Part shown: piece by piece, positions 41,899 through 50,509 of the stretch
Layout of the letters: each line of letters begins with the position of its first letter
Position numbering within the stretch: position 1 is the stretch's first letter
From: Sandaracinaceae bacterium
GTDB lineage: Bacteria; Myxococcota_A; Polyangia; Polyangiales; Sandaracinaceae
Assembly: GCA_020633195.1 (NCBI GenBank)
Contig: JACKEC010000019.1
Location: 496,001-560,000, forward strand
Direction: 5' to 3'
Length of the DNA: 64,000 nt
Translations under genes and position numbers: made by a program
Notes under the pieces: model-generated
The model's input: the letters and a program-made list of their open reading frames with translations, nothing else
Told to the model about the DNA's origin: nothing
Databases searched by the model: none

Positions 41899-42585
41899 CT
41901 ACGCGAGCTGAGCGTTCACCACCTCACGCGCGCGCGCGAGCGCTTCGCGGACCTGGTGCGGCGTTAGGCTCAGATGCATCGCAACAGCTGCGATGCCGAG
42001 TTGGTGATTGATGAGGAGGTCGCAGACGCGAAGCTCGGTATGGGTGAGCCCTCCCGCGATGCCGAGTGCCGCGGCAAGCGCGAGAAATCCGTCCAGAACC
42101 AACTGCCTGGCCTTGTAGCGGCTGACTTCCAGCTTGGACGCGATCTCACGGAGGCTCTGCTCGCCATCCTCGATGCCCAGGAAAAGCGAGATCGCCTGCG
42201 CGTGCTCGGTAGGTAGGGTCTCAAGCGCGCGTAGAAGATCTTCGCGAGGGACGGTCGGTCGAAGCTCGTGGCCGTCGTCGGGAGGCTCCGCATGCTGTAG
42301 GTGGTTGAGCAGCTCGCGCTGGCGTCGAGTCGTCCTCGCAGCGCTCCGAACGAAGTTCCGAAAGGCGGCGCGGATGTAGGCGTCGCGTGCCGGTACATCC
42401 AGACTCCCTGTCCGCCGAAGGATCCGAGGCAGCTGCTCGAGAGCAAACGAGTGAACCAGATCGTTCGCCTCCACAGGCCCGAGAGTTCGCGCTGCGGCCG
42501 CGGCGACGCTCCCGAGGAGGTCCCGTTGCTCAAGCAGGATTTCCCAGACGTCACGCCAGGTAGGTTCGCGGTGGTCGCTCGACAT
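41899..42585 (-). CDS. Sigma-70-family (ECF-like) RNA polymerase sigma factor
   Basis: The 228-residue protein has a region-2-like helix set (VEANDLVHSFALEQLPRILRRTGSLDV, then AYIRAAFRNFVRSAARTTRRQ) and a region-4 helix-turn-helix (LPTEHAQAISLFLGIEDGEQSLREIASKLEVSRYKARQLVL). A further HTH-like segment lies at the end (HQLGIAAVAMHLSLTPHQVREAL). The ATG with GAGG was preferred to an upstream start through unmatched sequence. It should direct RNA polymerase to a small set of promoters, possibly its own locus. Confidence 0.75.
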   Translation of the reverse strand: MSSDHREPTWRDVWEILLEQRDLLGSVAAAAARTLGPVEANDLVHSFALEQLPRILRRTGSLDVPARDAYIRAAFRNFVRSAARTTRRQRELLNHLQHAEPPDDGHELRPTVPREDLLRALETLPTEHAQAISLFLGIEDGEQSLREIASKLEVSRYKARQLVLDGFLALAAALGIAGGLTHTELRVCDLLINHQLGIAAVAMHLSLTPHQVREALARAREVVNAQLA

Positions 42586-42912
42586 GGTCGTTGCCTCGAG
42601 GGCTGGTCTACCCGCTTCGTCATCACTTACGGAACGACTGGAAGAGGCTAGTGGCCGAAAAAATCTCTCGACGATCGCTACGGCCACGTCTAGCTCTCGG
42701 AAATCGTTCGGTTTATCGGCTGCCTCAGCTTGCTCGGAGGCCGCGCCGGCCAACCGGAGATCTGAACGAGGTACGGCGCCGCGGAGGGGGGCGGCGAGGG
42801 ATCTTGGGAGCGCCAACGCGGGTACTGACCAGCTCCAGCCCGTGACCCCGCCCCACGAATCCCGCGCCGTCGCCCCCCCGCTAGTGGCGGAGCGTGGCCA
42901 CGCAGGCCGGCA
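42586..42912. other. Gene-free upstream region of the sigma-like operon
   Basis: Over 300 bases without a supported gene. It should contain the promoter of the sigma-like operon on the minus strand, but none was recognised. AGATCTGAACGAGGTACGG (42758-42776) recurs with one change at 25271-25289. Confidence 0.5.
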
Positions 42913-42929
42913 CGACCCTACACGAGCGC
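42913..42929. repeat. Right copy of the 17-bp direct repeat
   Basis: Identical to 39719-39735 in sequence and orientation; the last bases of this copy lie in the 3' end of the TetR gene. Confidence 0.5.
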
Positions 42930-43505
42930 GAGGGCCGCGTTGGCTACGTCTTCGAGCGTCCGCCGCGGAGCCCCCGCGCGGCTGAGCGCGCTGATGCCTG
43001 CGAGCGAGGCGACGAGCAGGCGCGCGGTCGCGGCGGGGCCGGGTGCGTCCGGGCGCGGGGACCGACGTCGCTCGGCGGCGACGCAGCGCCGGAGGAACGC
43101 TTCGAGCGCGTCGAGCTCGCGGCGCACCTGGGCCGCGCTCTCGGGATCGAGGCGGGGGGTCTCGACGGCGGACGCGAGGAGGAGGCAGCCGCGCCCGAGC
43201 TCTCCGTCGGGCACGTCGAGCGCGGCGTCGATGAGGCGCGCGAACCAGCGCTCGAGGATCGCCCGCGGGCCATGGTCGCCATCGACGCCCTCGCGCACGA
43301 GCGCCGAGTACGCGGAGAGCGCCTCGCGGAAGAGCGCCTCCTTGCTCCCGAACGTGGCGTAGATACTGCCGGGCTGGAGGCCCATCGCCGGGCCGAGCGA
43401 GGAGAGCGACGCGCCCTGATAGCCCTCGCGCCAGAACACCTGCATGGCGGAGGCGACGACGGCGCCTCGATCGAAGCTCTTGGGACGGGCCACGAGGGGG
43501 AGCAT
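42918..43505 (-). CDS. TetR/AcrR-family regulator
   Basis: The 195-residue repressor has the DNA-binding domain at residues ~12-58 (AVVASAMQVFWREGYQGASLSSLGPAMGLQPGSIYATFGSKEALF) and a C-terminal domain (GRGCLLLASAVE) common in regulators of oxidoreductase or hydrolase genes. A GTG four codons later is an alternative start. It is divergent from the hydrolase at 43585 across 79 bases containing two palindromes of the same type, so it probably represses itself and the hydrolase. Confidence 0.93.
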   Translation of the reverse strand: MLPLVARPKSFDRGAVVASAMQVFWREGYQGASLSSLGPAMGLQPGSIYATFGSKEALFREALSAYSALVREGVDGDHGPRAILERWFARLIDAALDVPDGELGRGCLLLASAVETPRLDPESAAQVRRELDALEAFLRRCVAAERRRSPRPDAPGPAATARLLVASLAGISALSRAGAPRRTLEDVANAALALV

Positions 43506-43515
43506 AGCTTCGTTT

Positions 43516-43531
43516 TTGAGGGACCGCTCAA
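43516..43531. promoter_or_regulatory. TetR operator-like palindrome 1
   Basis: TTGAGGGACCGCTCAA consists of TTGAG and CTCAA around six bases; it shares both arms with the second palindrome seven bases further on. Confidence 0.7.
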
Positions 43532-43538
43532 AAAGTTC

Positions 43539-43554
43539 TTGAGCGATCGCTCAA
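43539..43554. promoter_or_regulatory. TetR operator-like palindrome 2
   Basis: TTGAGCGATCGCTCAA is a perfect 16-base palindrome between the divergent TetR and hydrolase genes, 31 bases before the hydrolase ATG. Two sites with the same arms suggest cooperative binding of TetR dimers. Confidence 0.75.
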
Positions 43555-43584
43555 GACGATCCAAAGACCCTCTTCGGAGGACGC

Positions 43585-44445
43585 ATGGAGCTGCACGAGA
43601 CGACATCGACGGGGGAAGCGGACGAGCTGCGGTACGTGAAGGCCAACGGCCTCCGGTTCGCCTATCTCGAGGCGGGGGAGGGGCCGCTCGCGCTGCTCGT
43701 CCACGGCTTCCCCGACACGCCTCATGGCTTTCGCGAGCTCGTGCCCGCGCTCGTGAGCGCAGGCTACCGGGTGGTCGCGCCGTACACGCGCGGCTACGCG
43801 CCGACGGAGATCCCGGCGACGCGGGTCACCCGCATCGACGAGCTCGCGACGGATGTGCTCGCGCTCGTCGAGGCGCTCGGGCATCGCTCGTGCGTGCTCG
43901 TGGGCCACGACTGGGGCGCGGCGACGGCCTACCTCGCGGCGGCGAAGGAGCCTTCGCGCGTGGAGAAGCTGGTCACCATCGGGATCCCGCACCCGGCCGC
44001 CCTCGAGCCGTCGCTGCGCACGCTCTGGGTCGGGCGGCACTTCATCGACTTCAAGATCCCCGGCGCCGTCTCGCGCGTCGCGCGCGACGACCTCTCGCAC
44101 ATCGACCGGCTCTATCGGCGCTGGTCGCCGACGTGGCGCTTCGGCCCCGAGGAGACGGCGCCGGTGAAGGCGTCCTTCGCGGACCGCGCCAGCCTCGACG
44201 CGGCGCTCGGCTACTACCGTGGCTTCTCGCCGCGCGAGCGGTCCGAGGCGCTGCGCGGCAAGATCCGCGTGCCGACGCTCGCGGTGGCCGGCCTCGACGA
44301 CCCGGCCATCGGCGTCGACGCATACGAGAAGGCGCGCCGGAAGTTCTCGGCCGACTACCGCGTCGCGGCGCTGCCCGGCGGGCACTTCGTCCACCGCGAG
44401 TGCCCGGTCGCGTTCCGCGACGCCGTGCTCGACTTCCTCGGCTAG
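43585..44445 (+). CDS. Alpha/beta hydrolase (epoxide hydrolase / haloalkane dehalogenase-like)
   Basis: The 286-residue enzyme has the HGFPDTP oxyanion block near residue 40, the nucleophile elbow VGHDWGAAT with Asp as nucleophile near 110, an acid in GLDDPAIG and the final His in PGGHFVHRE. An Asp nucleophile in GHDWG points to an epoxide hydrolase or dehalogenase rather than an ester hydrolase. The TetR gene opposite probably controls it in response to the substrate. Confidence 0.92.
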   Translation: MELHETTSTGEADELRYVKANGLRFAYLEAGEGPLALLVHGFPDTPHGFRELVPALVSAGYRVVAPYTRGYAPTEIPATRVTRIDELATDVLALVEALGHRSCVLVGHDWGAATAYLAAAKEPSRVEKLVTIGIPHPAALEPSLRTLWVGRHFIDFKIPGAVSRVARDDLSHIDRLYRRWSPTWRFGPEETAPVKASFADRASLDAALGYYRGFSPRERSEALRGKIRVPTLAVAGLDDPAIGVDAYEKARRKFSADYRVAALPGGHFVHRECPVAFRDAVLDFLG

Positions 44446-44449
44446 CTAG

Positions 44450-46348
44450 TTAGCGCCGACGGATCGCGTCGAGGATTCGCGCCTCGAGCGCGGGATCCCG
44501 CGGCCCCACGATCGGACGGCGGGGGCTGTGGCCCGGGTCCTCGAGCGTGCGGCCCCGTCGGTTCCGGAGGGTCGGATCGGCGCCCGCTTCGAGCAGCACG
44601 GCGACGATCGCGTCGTGGCCGCGTCGCTTCGCGAGGAGCGCCGCGCCGTAGCCGTCCTCGTTCTGCACGTCGAGCGCGGCGCCCGCGTCGATCAGCGCGC
44701 GGGTCAGCTCGAGCCGGCCCTCGCAGGCGGCGCGGATCAAGGCGGTGTTGCCGCGGCCGTTGCGCGCGTCGAGCGCGGCGCCGGCTTCGATCAGCGCGAG
44801 CACGATCGCGGAGTACCCCTCGCTCACCGCCCAGATGAGGGGGGTCTCGTCGCCGTGGCTGAGCCGCGCGTCGAGGCCGTCGCGCGCCAGCAGGAAGAGG
44901 ACCTCGTCCATGCGGCTCGCGTGCCGCGGGCAGGGATCGCCGAGCAGCGCGTCGATGGTGTCGTAGAGGTGGGCGCGGACCTGCGGCACGTTGAAGGCGG
45001 TGTTGCCGAGGAAGCCATGCCGCAGCGCGTGGTCGCCCGCGCGCGCCATGCCGACGACCCAGACGCGGTCCGAGGCCTCGCCGGCGGCGTCCACCATCTG
45101 CCCCGTCTCGCTGACGCGGATGCCGATGCCCGCGTGCTTCGCGGCGAGCCCGTCCTCGAGGAGCCGCTCCCAGATCGGGTGGCGGATGATGGTCCGGCCC
45201 ACCGCGTTGATGATCACGTCGACGACGACGGTGCGGGTGGGCCGCGCGGGCTCGTCGACGTCCTGGTAGCGGACCTGGAAGGCCTCGTCGCGGTCCTCGA
45301 TCGTCTCGATCTGCCCGCGCACGATCTCGAGCGCGCCCTCCGACTCGGCCGTCACGAGGCGGGTCGCGACCTCGTGGCTCGCGCCGATGGAGCTGACCGC
45401 GAGCGAGCGGCGGAAGCGGTGGAGCACGTCGGCGGCTTCGTGACAGCCGCCGAGCTCTCGCCGCATCACGTCCCAGAACGGGCGGATGGCCGCGAGGATG
45501 TCCTCGTGGCCGTGCCCCTTCGCGACGAAGCGCTCGAAGAAGTCCGACAGGCCCTCGTCGAACTCCTCGGCCGTGTCGGCACGCAGGAAATCGGGGAGCT
45601 CGTCGAGCACGAGCGGCTCGTTCTTCTGGTCCTCGGGGTACGCGTAGTGGCGGTACCCGTTGCGCGAGAGGAGCGTCAGCGCGCGATGCCCGCGCCGGAA
45701 CAGGAGGCTCGCCTGCTCTTCGCCGGTGAGGCCGGTGCCGAGGATCAAGACGCGGGCGTCGGTCGGGATGGCCGCGCGGCGCTCGTGGCCCTCGAGGGTC
45801 AGCGGATCGACGATGACGCGATCGTGCTCGCGGAAGGCCTCGAGGTAGTCGGGCACCTTCACCGCGATCGAGCCCGACGCCATGATCACGCGGTCGGCCA
45901 CGAGGCGCTCCCCCGAGCGCAGCGTCACCGCGACGCGGTCGTCCCCCTCGAGCTGCACGCGCATCGCCTCCCCCGTGACCGGGCGGTAGGTGACGAGCGG
46001 GTTGTCCACGCGCGCGCGCCGCCACGCGACGTAGCGCTGGATCAGCGGGCGAGGGATCGGTCGGTCCGGCGAGAACGCGGCCTCGCGCAGCGCCGGCGGC
46101 CAGCTCGCGCGCACCTCGGCGTCCTCGACCCATCGCAGGATCTCCTCGGGGTCGCGCCCGAGGTACATCTTGCGGAAGGCGAGGTTGGTCGTCTCGGACT
46201 CCGGGAACCGCTGGAAGCCCCAGCCGCCGAAGCGCCGCATAGGCTCGTGCTCGATCTCCACGATCTCGAGCGGCTCTCGCGCGCGCTGCCCGAGATACGT
46301 CCCCGCCTCGGCGCCCGCCACGCCCGCACCCACGATGATGATCTGCAT
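44450..46348 (-). CDS. FAD/NAD(P)-binding oxidoreductase fused to ankyrin repeats
   Basis: The 632-residue protein opens with MQIIIVGAGVAGAEAGTYLG, a dinucleotide-binding fold, and has a second one (ARVLILGTGLTGEEQASLLFRRG) near residue 210, as in FAD-NAD(P)-binding proteins of the HI0933/monooxygenase-like type. The oxidoreductase region extends to about 475 (DRVWVVGMARAGDHA). Four ankyrin repeats follow (HGDETPLIWAVSEGYSAIVLALIEAGAALDAR, then GRGNTALIRAACEGR and NEDGYGAALLAKRRG). The fusion suggests the enzyme is tethered to a protein partner. The frame continues upstream, but the ATG at 46348 has the GxGxxG directly after it. Confidence 0.88.
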   Translation of the reverse strand: MQIIIVGAGVAGAEAGTYLGQRAREPLEIVEIEHEPMRRFGGWGFQRFPESETTNLAFRKMYLGRDPEEILRWVEDAEVRASWPPALREAAFSPDRPIPRPLIQRYVAWRRARVDNPLVTYRPVTGEAMRVQLEGDDRVAVTLRSGERLVADRVIMASGSIAVKVPDYLEAFREHDRVIVDPLTLEGHERRAAIPTDARVLILGTGLTGEEQASLLFRRGHRALTLLSRNGYRHYAYPEDQKNEPLVLDELPDFLRADTAEEFDEGLSDFFERFVAKGHGHEDILAAIRPFWDVMRRELGGCHEAADVLHRFRRSLAVSSIGASHEVATRLVTAESEGALEIVRGQIETIEDRDEAFQVRYQDVDEPARPTRTVVVDVIINAVGRTIIRHPIWERLLEDGLAAKHAGIGIRVSETGQMVDAAGEASDRVWVVGMARAGDHALRHGFLGNTAFNVPQVRAHLYDTIDALLGDPCPRHASRMDEVLFLLARDGLDARLSHGDETPLIWAVSEGYSAIVLALIEAGAALDARNGRGNTALIRAACEGRLELTRALIDAGAALDVQNEDGYGAALLAKRRGHDAIVAVLLEAGADPTLRNRRGRTLEDPGHSPRRPIVGPRDPALEARILDAIRRR

Positions 46349-46376
46349 GGCGCGCCTCCCCCAACGTCCGCAGAGG

Positions 46377-47069
46377 TCAGAAGGCGGGGTAGCAGACGTC
46401 GAAGCCGGTGCTCGCGGTCGTGCACTGCCAGCCGGGCCGGCAGTCGCTGCCGCCGGGGGTGCAGCTCTCGAGGCAGAGGGGGACCATGTCCATCGGGGGG
46501 CCCGAGCCGACGACCGCGCGCACGCGCACGCAGTGGCCACCGGGGCAGGAGCGCGTGTCGTCCGGACCCGTGCAGGCGTGGGTGCACAGCTGCTGAGTCG
46601 TCGAGCCGACGAGCCCCATGCAGTCGTCGACCCCGGGGCAGTCCGTGTCGCTCGAGCACTCCTCGTACAGGCGATCCGTCGGTCCCGCATCCGTCCCACC
46701 GTCGGTCGGGCCGGGGCCGGCGTCGAAGCCGGGCGGCGGGCCCGCGTCGACGGGGACGGGGCGAACGGCGTCCTCGCAGGCCTCCGAGAGCGCGGGGCCG
46801 CCCGACTCGCACACGGCACCGCGGATCGAAGCGGCGCAGGTGTCGAGGAGGCCGTCGTCGGCGATCACCCGGATGTCGCACGCGGCGTCTCGGCAGCACT
46901 CGAAGCCCGCGACGCGCTCGCAGTCCTCCTGGGTGCCCGCCCAGTCCATGCAGCGGATCCTGTACTCACAGAGCGAGGGGACGAGGCGGTCGCAGACCTC
47001 TCCGGCGCTGCGCTCGCCGTTGGTGCAGGCGCTGAGGAGGAGGACGGCGGCGAGGAGGTGGCGGCGCAT
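46377..47069 (-). CDS. Cys-rich predicted lipoprotein
   Basis: The 230-residue protein has a lipoprotein signal (LLAAVLLLSAC) and around twenty cysteines in two groups separated by a Pro/Gly/Asp linker with DAGP repeats. The second group contains CSSDTDCPGVDDC and RPGWQC, the same style as other secreted proteins of this genome. The stop lies about 30 bases before the flavoprotein start on the same strand. Function unknown. Confidence 0.82.
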   Translation of the reverse strand: MRRHLLAAVLLLSACTNGERSAGEVCDRLVPSLCEYRIRCMDWAGTQEDCERVAGFECCRDAACDIRVIADDGLLDTCAASIRGAVCESGGPALSEACEDAVRPVPVDAGPPPGFDAGPGPTDGGTDAGPTDRLYEECSSDTDCPGVDDCMGLVGSTTQQLCTHACTGPDDTRSCPGGHCVRVRAVVGSGPPMDMVPLCLESCTPGGSDCRPGWQCTTASTGFDVCYPAF

Positions 47070-47243
47070 GGGGCCCGACCCTTTCACGCGATCGACGCTC
47101 GGTCCAACCGCCCAAGGGTCTTCTCAGGCGAGATCCGATCGGTCGAGCGCGGTCGAGCCTCCGGAGGCACGATCTGGCACGCCCCTCGTGGCCGCGGCCG
47201 GTGCGTGAGGCGGCCTGGCACCGGACCTGCACACGGGCCTCGC

Positions 47244-48155
47244 ATGCGACGACGCGCCCCCTGGCTCCTCCTCGGACTCTTCCTCTGCCTGGCCCTCGCG
47301 GGGTGTCCCCCGGAGCAGCTCCCGAACGGTCAGCTCGGCCAGATCCTCTTCCTGCTCGACGGCCGCGACTCCGACGCGTTCGACATCGCGGCGGGTGGAT
47401 CCTCGGTGACGCTCAGCGGCGTGGTCCTCGAGGGTGACGCCCGCGCCGACCAGCTGCGGTTCGAGTCGGACGCCCCGACCGTGCTCGCGGCCACGCCGGA
47501 CGGCCAGCTCACGAGCGGCGAGCCCGGCGTCGCGACGCTCTCGGCGTTCGACGCCCGCGGCGAGCTCGTGGACCGCGTCGACGTGACGGTCGCCGCGATC
47601 ACCGACATCACGCTCCGGACCGTGGGCGTCGACGCGCCGACGGTTCTCCTCGCGGGCTACGAGCACGGCGTCCTGGTCCAGCTCTCCGCCGGCGGCCGCT
47701 CGCTGCTCGGCACCGGGGACCTGGTGCTCGAAGGGGACGGGCTCACCGTCGGATCGAGCGACGCCTACGACTCGGACGTCTTCGTCACGGGGACGACCGA
47801 GGGCGAGGCGGTGCTCACCGCGCGCGGCGGCGTGGCGGAGACCCACCTGGCCCTGCGCGTCGTGGCGCCGGAGGCCGTCGACCGCGTGGAGCTCGACGGC
47901 GGCTGGGCCGCGGGGGGCGGCGACGACCGAGTCGCGGTGCGCTACTACGTCTCCGCGTTCTCCGGCGCCGACCGCGTCGCCGGCGCGCGGTGCGCGTGGG
48001 AGCCGAGCGGCGCGACCGTGGGCCTCGACTCGATGGGCAGCGACGGCCGCACGACGACCGACTTCTGGACGGCCGACGCCACCTTCTCGGTCACGTGCGT
48101 GATCGGGAGCTACAGCGAGCACTTCGACTTGACGGTTCCGCCCGACGAGGGGTGA
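47244..48155 (+). CDS. Lipoprotein with Ig-like repeats
   Basis: The 303-residue protein has a lipoprotein signal (LFLCLALAGC) and beta-rich modules of ~85 residues with the look of bacterial Ig-like (BIG2) domains (VLEGDARADQLRFESDAPTVLAATPDG, then GEPGVATLSAFDARGELVDRVDVTV). The last module has two cysteines (CAWEPSG, VTCVIGSY). It is divergent from the preceding lipoprotein gene. Function unknown. Confidence 0.82.
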   Translation: MRRRAPWLLLGLFLCLALAGCPPEQLPNGQLGQILFLLDGRDSDAFDIAAGGSSVTLSGVVLEGDARADQLRFESDAPTVLAATPDGQLTSGEPGVATLSAFDARGELVDRVDVTVAAITDITLRTVGVDAPTVLLAGYEHGVLVQLSAGGRSLLGTGDLVLEGDGLTVGSSDAYDSDVFVTGTTEGEAVLTARGGVAETHLALRVVAPEAVDRVELDGGWAAGGGDDRVAVRYYVSAFSGADRVAGARCAWEPSGATVGLDSMGSDGRTTTDFWTADATFSVTCVIGSYSEHFDLTVPPDEG

Positions 48156-48234
48156 GCCAGCGCGGCGACGAAGCCGGCTCCTGGTCGGGTTTCACGAGCC
48201 GATCACGGCGGGCGGCGCCATTCTTCGTCCCGCC

Positions 48235-48978
48235 ATGACGGAACGACTCGACCTCGACGACGACGCGCGAGTGCTGGTGCTCACCGGCGCGGGCGCGTCG
48301 AAGGACAGCGGCATCCCCACCTTCCGCGACGCGGACGGGCTATGGGAGGGACACGACGTCGGCGAGGTCGCGTCGCCCGAGGGCTTCGCCCGCAATCCCC
48401 GGCTCGTCTGGAAGTTCTACTCCGAGCGCCGACGAGGCGTGTTGCAAGCCGACCCGAACGAGGGCCACTACGCGCTCGCGAAGCTCGAGGAGCAGCTCGG
48501 CGATCGCTTCCTCCTCGTGACGCAGAACGTCGACGCGCTGCACGCCCGCGCGGGCAGCCAGCGCATGGTCGAGATCCACGGCAACCTCCTCGTGACCCGC
48601 TGCACGACGTGCGCGCGTGCACCGTTCGTCGATCACGACCTCTACCTCGACACGCTGCCGATGTGCAGAGAGTGCGACGCGCGCGGCGAGGAAGGGATCC
48701 TGCGACCGCACATCGTCTGGTTCGGCGAGATGCTGGACTCCACGCACCTCGAGCGCATCGAGCGCTTCATGATCGAGGCGGGCCCGCGCCTGCGCTTCGT
48801 CGCCGTCGGAACCTCGGGCGTCGTGTGGCCCGCCGCGGGGCTCGTGGAAGGAGCACGCAAAGTGGGTGGACGTAGCTGGCTCGTCAACGCCGAGCCCGCC
48901 GACAACACCGATGCGTTCGATCGCTTCGTCGAGGGGCGCAGCGCCGAGATGCTCCCTGCGTTCCTCGGGCTCGTATAG
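48235..48978 (+). CDS. cobB: Sir2-family NAD-dependent protein deacylase (class III sirtuin-like)
   Basis: The 247-residue sirtuin has GAGASKDSGIPTFRD (18-32), the QNVD loop at 97-100 and catalytic His115 (VEIHGNL). Zinc cysteines are 123, 126, 144 and 147. Tyr62 and Arg65 (FYSERR) are the pair that marks class III sirtuins, which in CobB/SIRT5 bind acidic acyl groups, so desuccinylation is likely besides deacetylation. A degraded partial copy of the 3' end lies at 39736-39936. Confidence 0.93.
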   Translation: MTERLDLDDDARVLVLTGAGASKDSGIPTFRDADGLWEGHDVGEVASPEGFARNPRLVWKFYSERRRGVLQADPNEGHYALAKLEEQLGDRFLLVTQNVDALHARAGSQRMVEIHGNLLVTRCTTCARAPFVDHDLYLDTLPMCRECDARGEEGILRPHIVWFGEMLDSTHLERIERFMIEAGPRLRFVAVGTSGVVWPAAGLVEGARKVGGRSWLVNAEPADNTDAFDRFVEGRSAEMLPAFLGLV

Positions 48979-49135
48979 CTGCGAGCCGGGGCTCTCGTGA
49001 GCGTGTCCACGCGGACCAGCGTGAGCTCCCCGGCACGCTCTCGTCGTTGGATTCCAGACCACCGCTCGAGCGCGGGGCGCGCGGCGTCGCGGTCCACCAT
49101 CAGCCACGGGACGGGTGCCGTCTCGTCGAGCGGAG

Positions 49136-49720
49136 TCACCGGACCGGGTAGCCGCCAGCCAGACAGATCGCGAGAGACTGCATGCGGCGTCCGACATGAT
49201 CGGGGATGGCCATCTCCTGGTTGCCGCCGGGCAGCTCGAGGCGAAGAGCGCTCGTCGGGGCGTGGCTCAGCGTCTCGAGCGCGCGGTCGTCGACGGCCGC
49301 CAGCACGTCCCAGGTCGTGAGGTGACGCTGAGTCGGGGCGCTGTAGATGCTACCGGTGCCAGGGATGTTCCGTTGCATGATGGCGGGGTGCGAGTCACGG
49401 CCCACTTCGAGGGAGAGTGTCTCGTCGCCTACTGCGACTCTGAGCGGTGTTCCCCTCGGGATCTCGCCCCCCATGACGGTGCCGACGGTCCAGATGGACT
49501 TGAGCGACGTCTGCTGACCCTCACGAGCTATCAGCCCGATTCCAGCGGTGTCGTCCCGGTAGCGAAACACATTGCCCCTCCCCGCTGGCCCGAACGCGCT
49601 TGGGTAGCGATGCGCGACGCGACACGACTCCGGACCAGTGCGCACCTCGAAGGGCCCACAGCCGAACGAGATCGACAAGAGAAACGCGATAGAGACGACC
49701 GAGCGGCGCATCATACGCAC
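49136..49720 (-). CDS. Predicted lipoprotein of unknown function
   Basis: The 194-residue protein has a lipoprotein signal (SIAFLLSISFGC) and a beta-rich body (RYRDDTAGIGLIAREGQQ, GTPLRVAVGDETLSLEVG). The exact start is uncertain between three close Met codons. The gap before the next gene (49721-49831) carries GGACGGTTCTTCGG near 49810 and CCAAGGGAGAA at 49775, resembling the dispersed repeat. Confidence 0.72.
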   Translation of the reverse strand: MRMMRRSVVSIAFLLSISFGCGPFEVRTGPESCRVAHRYPSAFGPAGRGNVFRYRDDTAGIGLIAREGQQTSLKSIWTVGTVMGGEIPRGTPLRVAVGDETLSLEVGRDSHPAIMQRNIPGTGSIYSAPTQRHLTTWDVLAAVDDRALETLSHAPTSALRLELPGGNQEMAIPDHVGRRMQSLAICLAGGYPVR

Positions 49721-49831
49721 GACTCTATCGCATCGACGTGCCGTGGCTCCTGGGATTGTCCAGCGGAGAGAATGCCAAGGGAGAAGCGGGGTCAGTCCGA
49801 GCCCTACGCGGACGGTTCTTCGGCTGACGCC

Positions 49832-50509
49832 TCAGAAGGCGCCGGTGACCCCTCCGGGGCCGGCCGAGATGCGCACGCCGTTCCCCTCGAGGTGCGGGTA
49901 CGCGCGGAAGACCCCATCGAGGACCATCCCCAGCCCGAACGAGTCAAGCAGACCCCCGACCATCGCGACACAGAACCCGAAGAGTCCGAGGTCGCCTGGT
50001 CGCCCATCGATCGACGCGAGCGCGTGCAGGACGGGGAGAAAGGCGAGGCCGTCGTTCTCCTCGGCGCTGGCGAGTCCTCCGAGCACACCCAGCGTGTATC
50101 CCGAAGCGAAGAGGGCGAGGCCACCCACCCAGCGAGCCCAATCTGGGTGGATGGCGGCTCGGGGATCCCGCAGCCCGACGAGGCCCTCGGGGGGTGGGAG
50201 CGGGAGGTGGGCGTTCGTCGCCCAAGGCGCCGTGGGAGCAGCGAGCGTGGCGGCGATCCCGCCCGGCGCGACGCTGGCGGTTCCAGCAGTGCCCGGATCC
50301 GGGATGCAGACCTCCCCCTCGGCTCCCATCCCCGCGGGGCAGGCGCTCGGCGGCCCCGAGCAGCGCGAGCTCGCAGCGTCCCATCGCTGTCCAGGCCAGC
50401 AGCAGCGGCCGGCGGTCATCGGGCTCACTTCGCGACCCGAGGCGCACTGGGCCTCGGCGCGCGCAGCGAAGGAGGCGAGGAGCAGGAATGCGCACAGCCC
50501 GCGGATCAA
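49832..50509 (-). CDS. Exported hypothetical membrane protein, TTG start
   Basis: The 225-residue product begins at a TTG that overlaps the upstream gene's TGA (TTGA) and has a GGAGG five bases before it; the frame has no better start with a signal peptide. The signal (MIRGLCAFLLLASFAARAEAQ) is followed by Cys-rich residues (ASSRCSGPPSACPAGMG), a low-complexity linker and two or three membrane segments (ARWVGGLALFASGYTLGVLGG, GLFGFCVAMVGGLLDSFG). Function unknown; probably coupled with the lipoprotein before it. Confidence 0.75.
   Translation of the reverse strand: MIRGLCAFLLLASFAARAEAQCASGREVSPMTAGRCCWPGQRWDAASSRCSGPPSACPAGMGAEGEVCIPDPGTAGTASVAPGGIAATLAAPTAPWATNAHLPLPPPEGLVGLRDPRAAIHPDWARWVGGLALFASGYTLGVLGGLASAEENDGLAFLPVLHALASIDGRPGDLGLFGFCVAMVGGLLDSFGLGMVLDGVFRAYPHLEGNGVRISAGPGGVTGAF

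Noticed and set aside
42586..42912. Small plus-strand frames (42591-42845) as genes
   Set aside because: No ribosome site, biased composition and position in a probable promoter region.
44528..47035. 835-codon plus-strand frame over the flavoprotein gene
   Set aside because: Composition (Arg, Ala, Val, His) and lack of motifs show an antisense shadow.
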